NCBI GenBank assembly: GCA_965140735.1 | Contig: OZ223306.1 | Location: forward strand, 4,650,001 to 4,714,000 | Direction of reading: 5' to 3' | Length of the DNA stretch: 64,000 nt | DNA from: Fusibacter_A sp965140735 | GTDB lineage: Bacteria > Bacillota > Clostridia > Peptostreptococcales > Acidaminobacteraceae | In this document: positions 35,227 through 43,745 of the stretch, piece after piece | How positions within the stretch are numbered: the first letter of the stretch is position 1 | Layout of the letters: every line of letters begins with the position of its first letter | The notes under the pieces: model-generated | Told to the model about the DNA's origin: nothing | The model's database searches: none | The model's input: the letters and a program-made list of their open reading frames with translations, nothing else | Program-made: the position numbers and the translations under genes

Positions 35227-35844
35227 ATGATTGAGATCGATGCAAAGACAAATCAAAAATATTGGTTAAAAAAAGTGCCGTTAGTTGCGGTAAAAAGGGA
35301 ACTTGAAGTGCTTAAAAGATTAGAGGGGAATGCATTCCCAAAACTCATTGACTTTCAAGTGGAAGAGGGGGTATTCGTTCTAAAACTAGATTTCATAGAG
35401 GGCAAAACACTCAATGACAGTGAAATGAGGCTTGACTATGCACCTTATTATTTTAGGCAAATGCTTATGAGACTTAAAGAACTTCACAATCAAGGCATCC
35501 TACATAGAGATATTAGCCCTCACAATATCCTTGTTGATGAAAGCGATAGTATTTATCTAATTGATTTTGGTTCAGCAGTTTGTAAAAAAGAGGTGGTATA
35601 TGAGAGTGAAATCGTGGGAACCCTCGAATATGCTGCACCTGAAGCCGTGTTTAACCCTAAAGGATTTAACGAATTTAGTGATATCTATGCACTTTCAAAA
35701 GTTTTTTTGGAAAAATTTAAAGCGCAAAGCCATGCGTTTAATCCTGAATTCTATAATTGCATCATGAAGTGTCAAGCCATTAATCCCGCTGAAAGATATA
35801 CAACCTATTCAGATATTCTTCATGATTTAGAAAGCTGTCTTTAA
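35227..35844 (+). CDS. Minimal Ser/Thr protein kinase-like protein
   Basis: 205 residues. The catalytic loop HRDISPHNIL (about 99-108), DFG in LIDFGSA (about 117-123) and an APE-like AAPEA are intact. The N-lobe is very short and the Gly-rich loop is not recognisable; the lysine may be in KKVPLVAVKRE. No TM or PASTA region. It starts seven bases after the TadE-like gene and is probably translated with it. It may phosphorylate the neighbouring surface proteins or be a small-molecule kinase; unresolved. Confidence 0.78.
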   Translation: MIEIDAKTNQKYWLKKVPLVAVKRELEVLKRLEGNAFPKLIDFQVEEGVFVLKLDFIEGKTLNDSEMRLDYAPYYFRQMLMRLKELHNQGILHRDISPHNILVDESDSIYLIDFGSAVCKKEVVYESEIVGTLEYAAPEAVFNPKGFNEFSDIYALSKVFLEKFKAQSHAFNPEFYNCIMKCQAINPAERYTTYSDILHDLESCL

Positions 35845-35923
35845 TACAATCTTAATCTTCAAATGGTATGATCAATCTATATAATTTAATTAAAGTATCC
35901 ATAATACCATGAGGAGAGCTAAT

Positions 35924-37612
35924 ATGAAGTCTAAAATTTTAGTAAGTATCAATATGATTTTAATCGCAGTAGTATGTGTCACAAGTTTTTTTCTTTGGCA
36001 ATACTATAATAAATATCAAAATCTATCTTTATCGTTATTGAATCCAGATGAAGCCAAAAATCGCACGATATTTAATGAAGAATGGCTAGAACCAAATCAA
36101 TTTATTGTACAAAACGCTCATGTCTATATCAATTTGCCGACCTTTGAGAAGTATATTGATTCAGATATAACCTTGTCGGGAACTGGTCAGCGTATTTATT
36201 TAAAAACAGAGCACATTTGGCATCAGTTTGATAAATCATCATTGACTCAATATATAGATGAAAATCTAGACGCAATTAATGTCCCTTTATTGTATAAGGA
36301 TGAGGTCGCCTATCTTGATATGGGAATCGTTGAGAAATTATATCCCGTTACGTATACGTATTTTCAAGAAACAAACAATTTGATTTTATATGAAGATAAG
36401 AAGGGACAAGTTGGGGAGATCAAAGCAAATACGGATATGTATCAGAGGGTTAATTCCGAGTTTTTTAAACTCAATACTTCAGACTCAGCGGAAAACGTAT
36501 GGATTGTAGGGTCTGATAAAAATTATTATCATATATTAGATGGCTTGGGTTATGCCGCATATGTTAAGAAAAATGCAGTGTCAGGGATTCAAATCCAATC
36601 TGTTTCAGATCAAACCTTTACAACACCAGAAGTCACTTCGTTAAAGAAGCCATTCAGTATGACTTTTGAGGTGATTGATCAGTACTCGGATAATTTTAAA
36701 AAACAAGGAAAACCTCTTGAAGCTGGAATTGATGTGATCTCACCCACTTGGTTTAATTTAAATATAGATGGGATTATCATCAACAGTGGTGATTTAACCT
36801 ATACTGAATTTGTAAAGGATCAAGAGGTTGAATTATGGGGATTGTTTAAAAATAATTTCAGCCCTAAATGGACAAAAACACTTTTGAATTCAGACGCATA
36901 TCAAAAAAAAGCCGTTGCACAAATGCTTATGTATTCGGCTCTATATGATCTTGACGGTATTAATTTAGATTTTGAAAATATATATTTGGAAGATCAAGAT
37001 GCATTAAGCCGCTTTGTAAAAGAACTTGCACAGGTAACGGGTGCGTATAATCAAGTGATTAGTATGGATGTGACAAGACCTAAAGGTAGCGATACTTGGT
37101 CTAAAGTTTATGATCGTCGAACTTTAAGTCAATTCGTAGATTACATGATTCTAATGGCTTATGATGAACATTGGGGATCAAGTCCAATCAGCGGTTCAGT
37201 GGCATCTATGGGCTGGACGGAAGATTCCATAACCATGTCACTTGAAGAAATTCCCACTGAGAAATTGGTTTTAGGTGTGCCGCTCTATATGAGAGTATGG
37301 CAGGAAAAACCGCTCAAGAATGGTCAGTATAAAAAAGTGGGTTCTAGAGCCATTACACTTGCAGGATTTGATAAAATCATGGCAGAACGCAATTTAGAAC
37401 TCGTTTACGATGAAGATTCAGGTCAATATTATACCGAATACTTTGAAAGTGGTGAACGCTATAGAATTTGGGTTGAAGATGAACATGCGCTTAATAAACG
37501 CCTAGATTTAAGCGAACAATATAATTTGCCTGGGATTGCCACATGGCGACATGGCTTTGAAAGAAATAGCACGTTTTCTGTCATTTCTACATGGCAATCT
37601 CTTGTAAAATGA
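35924..37612 (+). CDS. Glycoside hydrolase family 18 protein with N-terminal membrane anchor
   Basis: 563 residues. An uncleaved signal-anchor helix (residues 4-24) is followed by about 100 residues resembling a copper-amine-oxidase-type stalk domain, an SH3-like segment (about 145-205), and a GH18 barrel from about 240. The catalytic motif is DGINLDFE (DxxDxDxE type). Related to YaaH-type cortex/peptidoglycan N-acetylglucosaminidases. ATG 35924 follows GAGGAG. Extracellular, wall-associated. Downstream of the kinase with its own likely promoter (TATAAT at 35880). Confidence 0.88.
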   Translation: MKSKILVSINMILIAVVCVTSFFLWQYYNKYQNLSLSLLNPDEAKNRTIFNEEWLEPNQFIVQNAHVYINLPTFEKYIDSDITLSGTGQRIYLKTEHIWHQFDKSSLTQYIDENLDAINVPLLYKDEVAYLDMGIVEKLYPVTYTYFQETNNLILYEDKKGQVGEIKANTDMYQRVNSEFFKLNTSDSAENVWIVGSDKNYYHILDGLGYAAYVKKNAVSGIQIQSVSDQTFTTPEVTSLKKPFSMTFEVIDQYSDNFKKQGKPLEAGIDVISPTWFNLNIDGIIINSGDLTYTEFVKDQEVELWGLFKNNFSPKWTKTLLNSDAYQKKAVAQMLMYSALYDLDGINLDFENIYLEDQDALSRFVKELAQVTGAYNQVISMDVTRPKGSDTWSKVYDRRTLSQFVDYMILMAYDEHWGSSPISGSVASMGWTEDSITMSLEEIPTEKLVLGVPLYMRVWQEKPLKNGQYKKVGSRAITLAGFDKIMAERNLELVYDEDSGQYYTEYFESGERYRIWVEDEHALNKRLDLSEQYNLPGIATWRHGFERNSTFSVISTWQSLVK

Positions 37613-37805
37613 AATTAAACTTTCAAATATGCAATTACCGATATAAAATATTTCAAAAAATCAAAAAAAACACTATAAATTTCGAAAAAACAGTTGTAAT
37701 ATGCAATTGGATTAGGTATAATTATCACAAGAAGAATAATTGTATACAGAAATACTTAAATGCAATATGGCGTTTACAATAAAATTTTATAGTGAGGTGA
37801 CAAAT

Positions 37806-37964
37806 ATGAGAGAAGTCGTAAAAGGAAATCAATTTAAAGTGGATTTTTGCAAAAGATGTGGTGATGAAAAGAAAGTAAACAAGTTTGGGTTATGTAAGAC
37901 ATGTGAACACGATGTTGATTATGAATATTCACTTATGTATGAAACCAAAACAAGAGAACATTAA
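37806..37964 (+). CDS. Small zinc-ribbon protein, 52 aa
   Basis: Residues MREVVKGNQFKVDFCKRCGD, then CKTC about 14 residues later, form a CxxC-x12-CxxC zinc ribbon. ATG 37806 follows GTGAGGTGA; the frame is open upstream to 37740 but without a ribosome binding site. Single gene with its own terminator. Upstream (37613-37805) is AT-rich and holds two ATATGCAATT repeats (about 37629 and 37697) and a likely TATAAT at about 37717. Function unknown. Confidence 0.72.
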   Translation: MREVVKGNQFKVDFCKRCGDEKKVNKFGLCKTCEHDVDYEYSLMYETKTREH

Positions 37965-37988
37965 TAGAAACTCAATAAGTTTTAAACC

Positions 37989-38036
37989 AAAAGCGTTTTT
38001 CAAAGTGGGAGTCTCACAATGAAAGACGCTTTTTTA
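37989..38036 (+). terminator. Terminator after the zinc-ribbon gene
   Basis: AAAAGCGTTTTTCA pairs with TGAAAGACGCTTTT (one bulge), followed by Ts. Confidence 0.82.
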
Positions 38037-38091
38037 GTTTTTAGTTAGATTTGATGAAGGAAGAAGATTGTATAACCCCCTTGATTTCAGA

Positions 38092-38120
38092 TTGACACAG
38101 CGTATGCATTTTGATACAAT
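38092..38120 (+). promoter_or_regulatory. Promoter of the ATP-grasp/PHP/deacetylase operon
   Basis: TTGACA (38092-38097), 17-base spacer, TACAAT (38115-38120). Confidence 0.8.
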
Positions 38121-38146
38121 TTGGATGATTTGAATGAGGAGGCAAT

Positions 38147-39361
38147 ATGAGAGAAGTTGTCATAACAGATGTGAGATATAGAATGACGTTGACTGCGATT
38201 TGGTCATTGGGTAAAAAGGGCATTAACATTACTGCTGTGGAGTTTGAAGATTCTTTACCACAGGAACGCCTCGGTTTTTACTCAAAATATGTAACACACT
38301 GTCGCATCGTGCCGAATCCGAAAGAGGATGAAATGCTTTTTATCAACGGCTTAATGACCATTGGTAAAGATATTTATTCAAAAACAGGTGAAAAGCCTGT
38401 TTTAATTGTTACTGGCAGTAAATCCATGGCAGTGGTTACGAAAAGAATTGAAAAACTATTGCCTTATTATGAATTTAATATCGTTGATGAAACGACTTAT
38501 TATAATGCGAATGATACGTATAAGTTGTCAAAGGTTGCCGATATGGTGAAGGTTCCTTTTCCGAATACAACTTTTTTACAGGATGACGAAACGATCTTTA
38601 AGATGTCAAAGAGGATTCAATATCCTGTGGTGATTAAATATCGGGAAGGCGAAAAGCTAACCCTTAAAGCACATGAACGCTATAATATTGTCCATAGACA
38701 AGAAGATTTTGTCAATACTTATGCGATGATGCATGAAATTCAGCCTAAACCTTTAGTACAAGAATACATCAAGGGTGCTGGTTACGGGGTGTCAGTGGTC
38801 TTTGATCACAAGCAAAAGCCAGTGGAGATTTTTTGTCACAGACGCATTCGTGAGTATCCGGTCTCTGGAGGCCCAAGTACTTTATGTGAGAGCATCTGGG
38901 ATGAACGCATGGTGGCTTATGCTATAAGGCTGTTAGAAGCTTTGAAGTGGACGGGATTTGCAATGGTTGAATTTAAAGGAGATTTAAATGGTGACCTCAG
39001 ATTAATGGAGATTAATCCAAGATTTTGGGGCAGTATGCCTCTTTCACTTATTGCAGGATGTGATATGCCTTTTGCCTACTATAAATCTGTCATGAAACTC
39101 AAGACAAAGCATCTTGGATTTACACAGTTTCGAAATCGTTACCGGGTACATGCGAAAATGCAGTATTTACTTCAAGATATTCTTTCCATTAGAGGTTATT
39201 TAAAGCGAAATCATTACAATCCTTTGATTCTGCTCATATTTATAAGGGATTTGTTAAACCCAAATGTTAGAGATGGTCTTTTCAGATTGACAGATATTCA
39301 ACCAGGGATAATGTATGTCCGAAATGGCGTATTGGGACATTCAAAAAGAGAGCAGGATTAG
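38147..39361 (+). CDS. ATP-grasp domain protein (carboxylate-amine ligase-like)
   Basis: 404 residues. A Rossmann-like pre-ATP-grasp domain (VVITDVRYRMTLTAIWSLG) is followed by an ATP-grasp core (YPVVIKYREG near 162-171, LVQEYIKGAGYGVSV near 204-218, and the metal-binding MEINPRFWGS near 284-293). The C-terminal ~90 residues are basic. It forms an acyl-phosphate and ligates it to an amine or other nucleophile; substrate unknown. AGGAGG precedes the ATG. First of three co-directional genes with PHP and deacetylase neighbours. Confidence 0.86.
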   Translation: MREVVITDVRYRMTLTAIWSLGKKGINITAVEFEDSLPQERLGFYSKYVTHCRIVPNPKEDEMLFINGLMTIGKDIYSKTGEKPVLIVTGSKSMAVVTKRIEKLLPYYEFNIVDETTYYNANDTYKLSKVADMVKVPFPNTTFLQDDETIFKMSKRIQYPVVIKYREGEKLTLKAHERYNIVHRQEDFVNTYAMMHEIQPKPLVQEYIKGAGYGVSVVFDHKQKPVEIFCHRRIREYPVSGGPSTLCESIWDERMVAYAIRLLEALKWTGFAMVEFKGDLNGDLRLMEINPRFWGSMPLSLIAGCDMPFAYYKSVMKLKTKHLGFTQFRNRYRVHAKMQYLLQDILSIRGYLKRNHYNPLILLIFIRDLLNPNVRDGLFRLTDIQPGIMYVRNGVLGHSKREQD

Positions 39362-39379
39362 ATTGGAGAGGAAGTTGTA

Positions 39380-40243
39380 ATGAAAATAGATTTTCATGTG
39401 CATTCATTTTATTCTGAAGATTCTTTTCAAAGCTTTGAAAAAATCATCCAAAAGGCAGAAAAAAGTGGTCTTGATGGTATTGTGATATTAGATCACAACA
39501 CAATAAAAGGTTCTGATCAGCTTGAAGCATATTTAGAGTCGCGTTATCACAGTCTTCCGGTAGTGGAGAGACTGGTGGTTATTAGAGCTGGAGAGTATTC
39601 TACTGAAGAAGGCCATCTTGTTATTATTGGTCTTAAAACACCTTTAGAAGACATTTTGAAAGTGAATCAAAAGTGGTATAAATGCCGTGATGTGGTCGTG
39701 GAAGCCAAAAAACAGGGGGCGACCATTGTCTTGGCACATCCTTACAGATGGAAACATAGATTACCCAGCGAATGGCTTTTAAGTCAGGTGGATGCTATTG
39801 AAGTTTTTAATGGTAGAACTTGTTTTGTAAAAGGCAATTATAAGGCAAATTTAAAAGCTGTTGAACTTGCTAAACGGTTAAACTTACCCATAGTGGGTGG
39901 GAGTGATGGCCACTTAACATCAGAAATTGGTAGAAGTTTTGTAGTGTTTGATGTGGAAAAGGCTGTTTTTGACCCACAAAAATTACATTTATACGATTCA
40001 TATGTCCACGGTGAATGGGGACATCCCGCTTATGAAGTGGTTAGTCAACTCTATAAATTCATCACACAGAAAAAGATGAGTTCTGTTCCAAAACAATTGG
40101 TTAAGCTTGGTTATGGCATACTCATTTATGCCTTTGCATGTTTAAAACCAAATCTTTTTTTAAAGGGCGATGTTATGACCTATAAATCGAATGCCACAAT
40201 AAATCATTATAACTCAAATTTAAAGGAGCCCACACATCCATGA
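39380..40243 (+). CDS. PHP domain protein with C-terminal hydrophobic segment
   Basis: 287 residues. PHP metal-binding motif IDFHVHSFYSEDS (3-15), LDHN (37-40), the central GEYS and AHPYRW, and a final GGSDGHL. A hydrophobic segment near 250-263 (GYGILIYAFACL) may bind the membrane. GGAGAGGAAG precedes ATG 39380. The stop codon overlaps the deacetylase start (ATGA). Likely phosphoesterase on a metabolite made or used by the ATP-grasp and deacetylase partners. Confidence 0.84.
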   Translation: MKIDFHVHSFYSEDSFQSFEKIIQKAEKSGLDGIVILDHNTIKGSDQLEAYLESRYHSLPVVERLVVIRAGEYSTEEGHLVIIGLKTPLEDILKVNQKWYKCRDVVVEAKKQGATIVLAHPYRWKHRLPSEWLLSQVDAIEVFNGRTCFVKGNYKANLKAVELAKRLNLPIVGGSDGHLTSEIGRSFVVFDVEKAVFDPQKLHLYDSYVHGEWGHPAYEVVSQLYKFITQKKMSSVPKQLVKLGYGILIYAFACLKPNLFLKGDVMTYKSNATINHYNSNLKEPTHP

Positions 40244-41715
40244 TTTTATTTGAAATTTTGAGAAAAATAAACCGATATGTCAAACAGAATAATAAGAGAA
40301 AAGCAGGGATTTACTTGTCTCCTGTTAGACGCATAGAGCGGGTGTATCCACTTTTAAACGCACGTGTTTGTGCCATGACTTTTGATGATGGACCAAGTGC
40401 CCTGCCACCGAATCCGCCTAAAGCCACCGATAAGGAAACGACACAGGGACTAACAGAAGATCTTATGGATACGCTGGAAAAATACGATGCAGTGGGTACT
40501 TTTGACTGTGTTGGTGGTACACAAGAAAATTATCCAGATAAGCGTGGCAAATTGCATACTGCCAAGTGGGGCGGTGTCGCTCACGATCACTATCCTGATT
40601 ATGAAAAAGATCAGTTTGCAGGGATATTAAATCAACCTGAACTTGGGATGCGTGTTTTACACAGGGGTCACGAAATGGCCAATCACGGTGGGAGACATGT
40701 GCTCTTTGGGCCCATGAGACTTATCTATGATTCCAGAGTTTCTCTTGCATCGCTGGAGAATGTACTCGAAGATTTGACGCTATTTCATAATTTTGCATAT
40801 ACTCATTTTAAACATACGCCAACACTTTCAAGACCGCCTCATTATATAGATGGTATTAGAGGAGGCTTAAATGCATATGATGTTTATGCGATGATGGGCT
40901 ATCAGTATATGGCAGCAAGCTTTGATGGTGGTGGGTGGAAACCCAGTAAAGGGGACTATCGTGCAGATGTAGAAGCGATGGTTTTACCGATAAAGCAGGT
41001 TCTTGAAAGTGATGCAAATGCTTTAAATGGTCAAATCATATTTCAAAAGGATGGCTGTAATATGTCACTTCAAACGCCAATTGCAGATGCTTTAGACCCA
41101 CAACTCCAAATTTTAAAGGAGAAGGGGTATAAAGTCATTGGTGTTGACGCGCTTATTAAAGAATCACCCTTTGAAGACTACGGTGAAGGTCATGTTGCTT
41201 TTGAAGATGCAAGAGACCTTATTAATGCAGGGTTTATTGTGGCTTATAAAAACAACAGTTTTCAGCCACAGCGCACTTTAACATTTGGCGAATTAGTGGT
41301 GATGACAACACCTAAAGATCTCTTTGTGGCACTTACAGCACTGAAAAGTAATCAGTTGAGAGTAGATTTCGATTACGCCAAATGGCATGTGGAAGAGATC
41401 GAAAAAGTCAAAGTGAAAGTGAGAACAAGTCATCCTTATTACTGGATGTTTAAATACGCTAAAAAGCAAGGGTATTTAGAGACATTCTCAGATCGATGGG
41501 ATATTAATGATCCAGTGGATGCGGAAATGTGCATTCAATATTTAGATCAAGTACTGACGGCACATCAAGTATGTTTGACTGATTTAAGCGCAGATGAACA
41601 AAGCGATAGAGATCATTTACGTGCTGAACTACTGAAAATGAAAGCGAATCCCCTTAAACGTGTGGATGTTTTACCGCTTCTAAGGGCAACCCTTAAAAGT
41701 GTGAAATTAGTGTAA
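40240..41715 (+). CDS. Polysaccharide deacetylase-like protein with SLH-like C-terminus
   Basis: 491 residues. The NodB motif TFDDGPS is near residue 47 and HEMANHGGRH near 146-155 (the HxxxH zinc pair), with long insertions compared with standard deacetylases. From about residue 315 a region with an SLH-like pattern (FEDARDLINAGFIVAYKNNS, then LTFGELVVM) is followed by a second weak copy (YYWMFKYAKKQGYLETFSDR). No classical signal peptide is seen, so cellular location is unclear. The SLH resemblance is my inference; it would fit the CsaB-modified wall polymer. Confidence 0.75.
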   Translation: MILFEILRKINRYVKQNNKRKAGIYLSPVRRIERVYPLLNARVCAMTFDDGPSALPPNPPKATDKETTQGLTEDLMDTLEKYDAVGTFDCVGGTQENYPDKRGKLHTAKWGGVAHDHYPDYEKDQFAGILNQPELGMRVLHRGHEMANHGGRHVLFGPMRLIYDSRVSLASLENVLEDLTLFHNFAYTHFKHTPTLSRPPHYIDGIRGGLNAYDVYAMMGYQYMAASFDGGGWKPSKGDYRADVEAMVLPIKQVLESDANALNGQIIFQKDGCNMSLQTPIADALDPQLQILKEKGYKVIGVDALIKESPFEDYGEGHVAFEDARDLINAGFIVAYKNNSFQPQRTLTFGELVVMTTPKDLFVALTALKSNQLRVDFDYAKWHVEEIEKVKVKVRTSHPYYWMFKYAKKQGYLETFSDRWDINDPVDAEMCIQYLDQVLTAHQVCLTDLSADEQSDRDHLRAELLKMKANPLKRVDVLPLLRATLKSVKLV

Positions 41716-41743
41716 ATGTTTATAGAATAATCGTGTTATGTGG

Positions 41744-41749
41744 TATAAT
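41744..41749 (+). promoter_or_regulatory. Extended -10 promoter of the pantothenate operon
   Basis: TGGTATAAT is an extended -10 element (TG-N-TATAAT). No good -35 box is visible 17 bases upstream. Confidence 0.6.
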
Positions 41750-41769
41750 GAGATTGATAGTACCGAAAG

Positions 41770-41894
41770 GACTATACGCTTTTTATGAAACTTACCGATG
41801 AACAAACTCTGCTCGGAGCGAAATGCCAGGGACGGAAATAGCAAAGGTTATGATAACATAGCTCTTTTTGTCTTTGACAAAAAGAGCTTTTTTG
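41770..41894 (+). ncRNA. Cis-regulatory leader RNA of the pan operon (likely pan motif) with terminator
   Basis: About 100 bases after the promoter, a TGCTCGG...CGGAAATAGCA region (about 41812-41844) forms a closed stem with conserved-looking purine-rich internal loops (GCGAAATGCC, GGGACGGAAA). It is followed by a perfect terminator, AGCTCTTTTTGTC with GACAAAAAGAGCT (41860-41888) and Ts. Location before a panBCD operon is that of the pan RNA motif known from Firmicutes; I could not compare it with the covariance model. A premature terminator in front of the genes argues for transcription attenuation by the pathway product. Confidence 0.62.
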
Positions 41895-41982
41895 TATGCA
41901 AAGTACACAAATATTTAGATATATGGTATGAGACATATTGTACTCAGATGTACATTAAGAGCGATGAAAGGATGTTTAAATC

Positions 41983-42831
41983 ATGAAATTTGGATTTGTT
42001 GGAGCAGGTAAAGTGGGACAAACCTTTGGGCGATATTTAAATTTAAGTGGATACCAAGTGGTTGGCTATTATAGCAAGACTTATACCCATGCTGAAAATG
42101 CGGCACTTGCAGTAAATGGGAAGGTATATGACTCTTTGGAGTCGCTTTCAGAAGACGCAGAAGTGATCGCATTAACTGTGACAGATCAAATGATTGAGGG
42201 TGTTTCTAAAGAATTGTGTTTACTTAAGACCACTGGGAAAGTGAAATATGTCATTCATATGAGTGGTGCATTATCTGCTAGGATCTTAGAAAGACATAGT
42301 GGCATCTATTATGCCTCTATTCATCCTATGCAGGCCTTCGCCAACGTTGAAAAAGCCCTTGCGCAAATGCCGAATACCGTTTTTGGCATAGAAGGGGATG
42401 AACAAGCTGTCTTGATATTTGAGGCTTTATTAAAAGTGCTAGGAAATGAAGTGATTAAATTGACTGAAGTCCAAAAAGTCAATTATCATCTGGCAGCTGT
42501 AATTGTTTCGAATTATATGGTGACATTGATGCACTTTGGTTTGTCTCAGATGAAGGCAATTGGGATTGAGGAGAGCACAGGGATAAAAGCGTTACTACCA
42601 CTTATTAGAGGGACTTTGACCAATATCGAGACTTTTGGGCCTGATAGAGCACTGACAGGACCAATCGCAAGAGGCGATTATGAAACGGTTAAAGCACACC
42701 TACACGCAATGGATCATGAGGCTGAAGCACTCTATAAACATCTTGGCAGGGCAACGCTGGAAATGGCATTTCCTAGGGAGATGGATACAGAAAATGTGCT
42801 GGCACTCAGACATCTTTTAGAGGAGGAATAA
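41983..42831 (+). CDS. Rossmann/DUF2520 dehydrogenase, candidate ketopantoate reductase
   Basis: 282 residues. An N-terminal NAD(P)-binding motif, GFVGAGKVGQTFG (3-15), leads to a Rossmann domain. The C-terminal DUF2520 helical domain contains HPMQAFA and NYHLAAVIVSNYMV. It is the first gene of the pantothenate operon, and no panE homologue is visible here. The family supplies the missing NADPH-dependent reduction of 2-dehydropantoate to pantoate in some bacteria (PanG-type). Its last codons (LLEEE) encode the AGAGGAGG ribosome binding site of panB, so translation is coupled. Confidence 0.8.
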   Translation: MKFGFVGAGKVGQTFGRYLNLSGYQVVGYYSKTYTHAENAALAVNGKVYDSLESLSEDAEVIALTVTDQMIEGVSKELCLLKTTGKVKYVIHMSGALSARILERHSGIYYASIHPMQAFANVEKALAQMPNTVFGIEGDEQAVLIFEALLKVLGNEVIKLTEVQKVNYHLAAVIVSNYMVTLMHFGLSQMKAIGIEESTGIKALLPLIRGTLTNIETFGPDRALTGPIARGDYETVKAHLHAMDHEAEALYKHLGRATLEMAFPREMDTENVLALRHLLEEE

Positions 42832-42832
42832 T

Positions 42833-43663
42833 ATGTCCAAAGTAACGACTTCAACTTTTTTAAAGAAGAAATCTCAAAAGGAGAAAATCACTGTTTTAAC
42901 GGCGTATGATTATTCGACGGCGAAACTTTTAGATCAAGCCGGTGTTGACTGCCTTTTGGTAGGAGATTCGCTGGGGATGACCATGCTAGGCTATGAGGAT
43001 ACTCTATCTGTAACTATGGCAGATATGATTCATCATACTAAAGCCGTTGTCAGGGGTGCTAAGCATGCAATGGTTGTTGCAGATATGCCATTCATGTCAT
43101 ATCATGTGAGTGTTGAAGATGCCATTAGAAATGCAGGTAGACTCATTAAAGAAGCCGGTGCACATGCCGTTAAATTAGAAGGTGGTTTTCAAGTTAAAGA
43201 TAAAATAGAGGGGATCATTAATGCTCAAATTCCTGTTATGGGACACCTTGGCTTGACACCTCAATCCGTCAATGCCTTTGGTGGCTTTAAAGTTCAAGGT
43301 AAATCTGAAACACAGGCGCAAAGATTAATCGATGAGGCTAAACTTTTAGAAGAGCTTGGCTGTTTCGCCATCGTTTTAGAGTGTATCCCTGCAAAGCTTG
43401 CCAAGATCATCAGTGAGAGTATCCATATTCCTACTATCGGAATAGGTGCAGGTGCGGACTGCGATGGTCAAGTCCTTGTGATCCAAGATCTTTTAGGCAT
43501 GTATACGGAATTGACCCCTAAGTTTGTAAAACAGTATGCAGTTTTAAATGGCGTTATTGAAGAAGCTGTAAAATCGTATTGTGAGGAAGTTAAAAGTGGT
43601 GTGTTTCCGAGTGAGGCACACACGTTTAAAATAGATGAAAGTGTTCTTGAAAAATTATATTAG
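42833..43663 (+). CDS. panB: Ketopantoate hydroxymethyltransferase PanB
   Basis: Adds a hydroxymethyl group from 5,10-methylene-THF to 2-oxoisovalerate. 276 residues. Family motifs: VLTAYDYSTAKLLDQAG (21-37), VGDSLGM (44-50, metal ligand Asp), KLEGG near 114-118, GHLGLTPQS near 136-144, and IGIGAG near 197-202. The start is two bases past the DUF2520 stop. Cytoplasmic, decameric in known homologues. Confidence 0.96.
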   Translation: MSKVTTSTFLKKKSQKEKITVLTAYDYSTAKLLDQAGVDCLLVGDSLGMTMLGYEDTLSVTMADMIHHTKAVVRGAKHAMVVADMPFMSYHVSVEDAIRNAGRLIKEAGAHAVKLEGGFQVKDKIEGIINAQIPVMGHLGLTPQSVNAFGGFKVQGKSETQAQRLIDEAKLLEELGCFAIVLECIPAKLAKIISESIHIPTIGIGAGADCDGQVLVIQDLLGMYTELTPKFVKQYAVLNGVIEEAVKSYCEEVKSGVFPSEAHTFKIDESVLEKLY

Positions 43664-43745
43664 AGTTAGAAGGTTCATGCAAAACCGACGTTTGATAGTA
43701 GAATTGTACTAAAATAGATGAATAATATGTATAGGAGAGCAAAAC

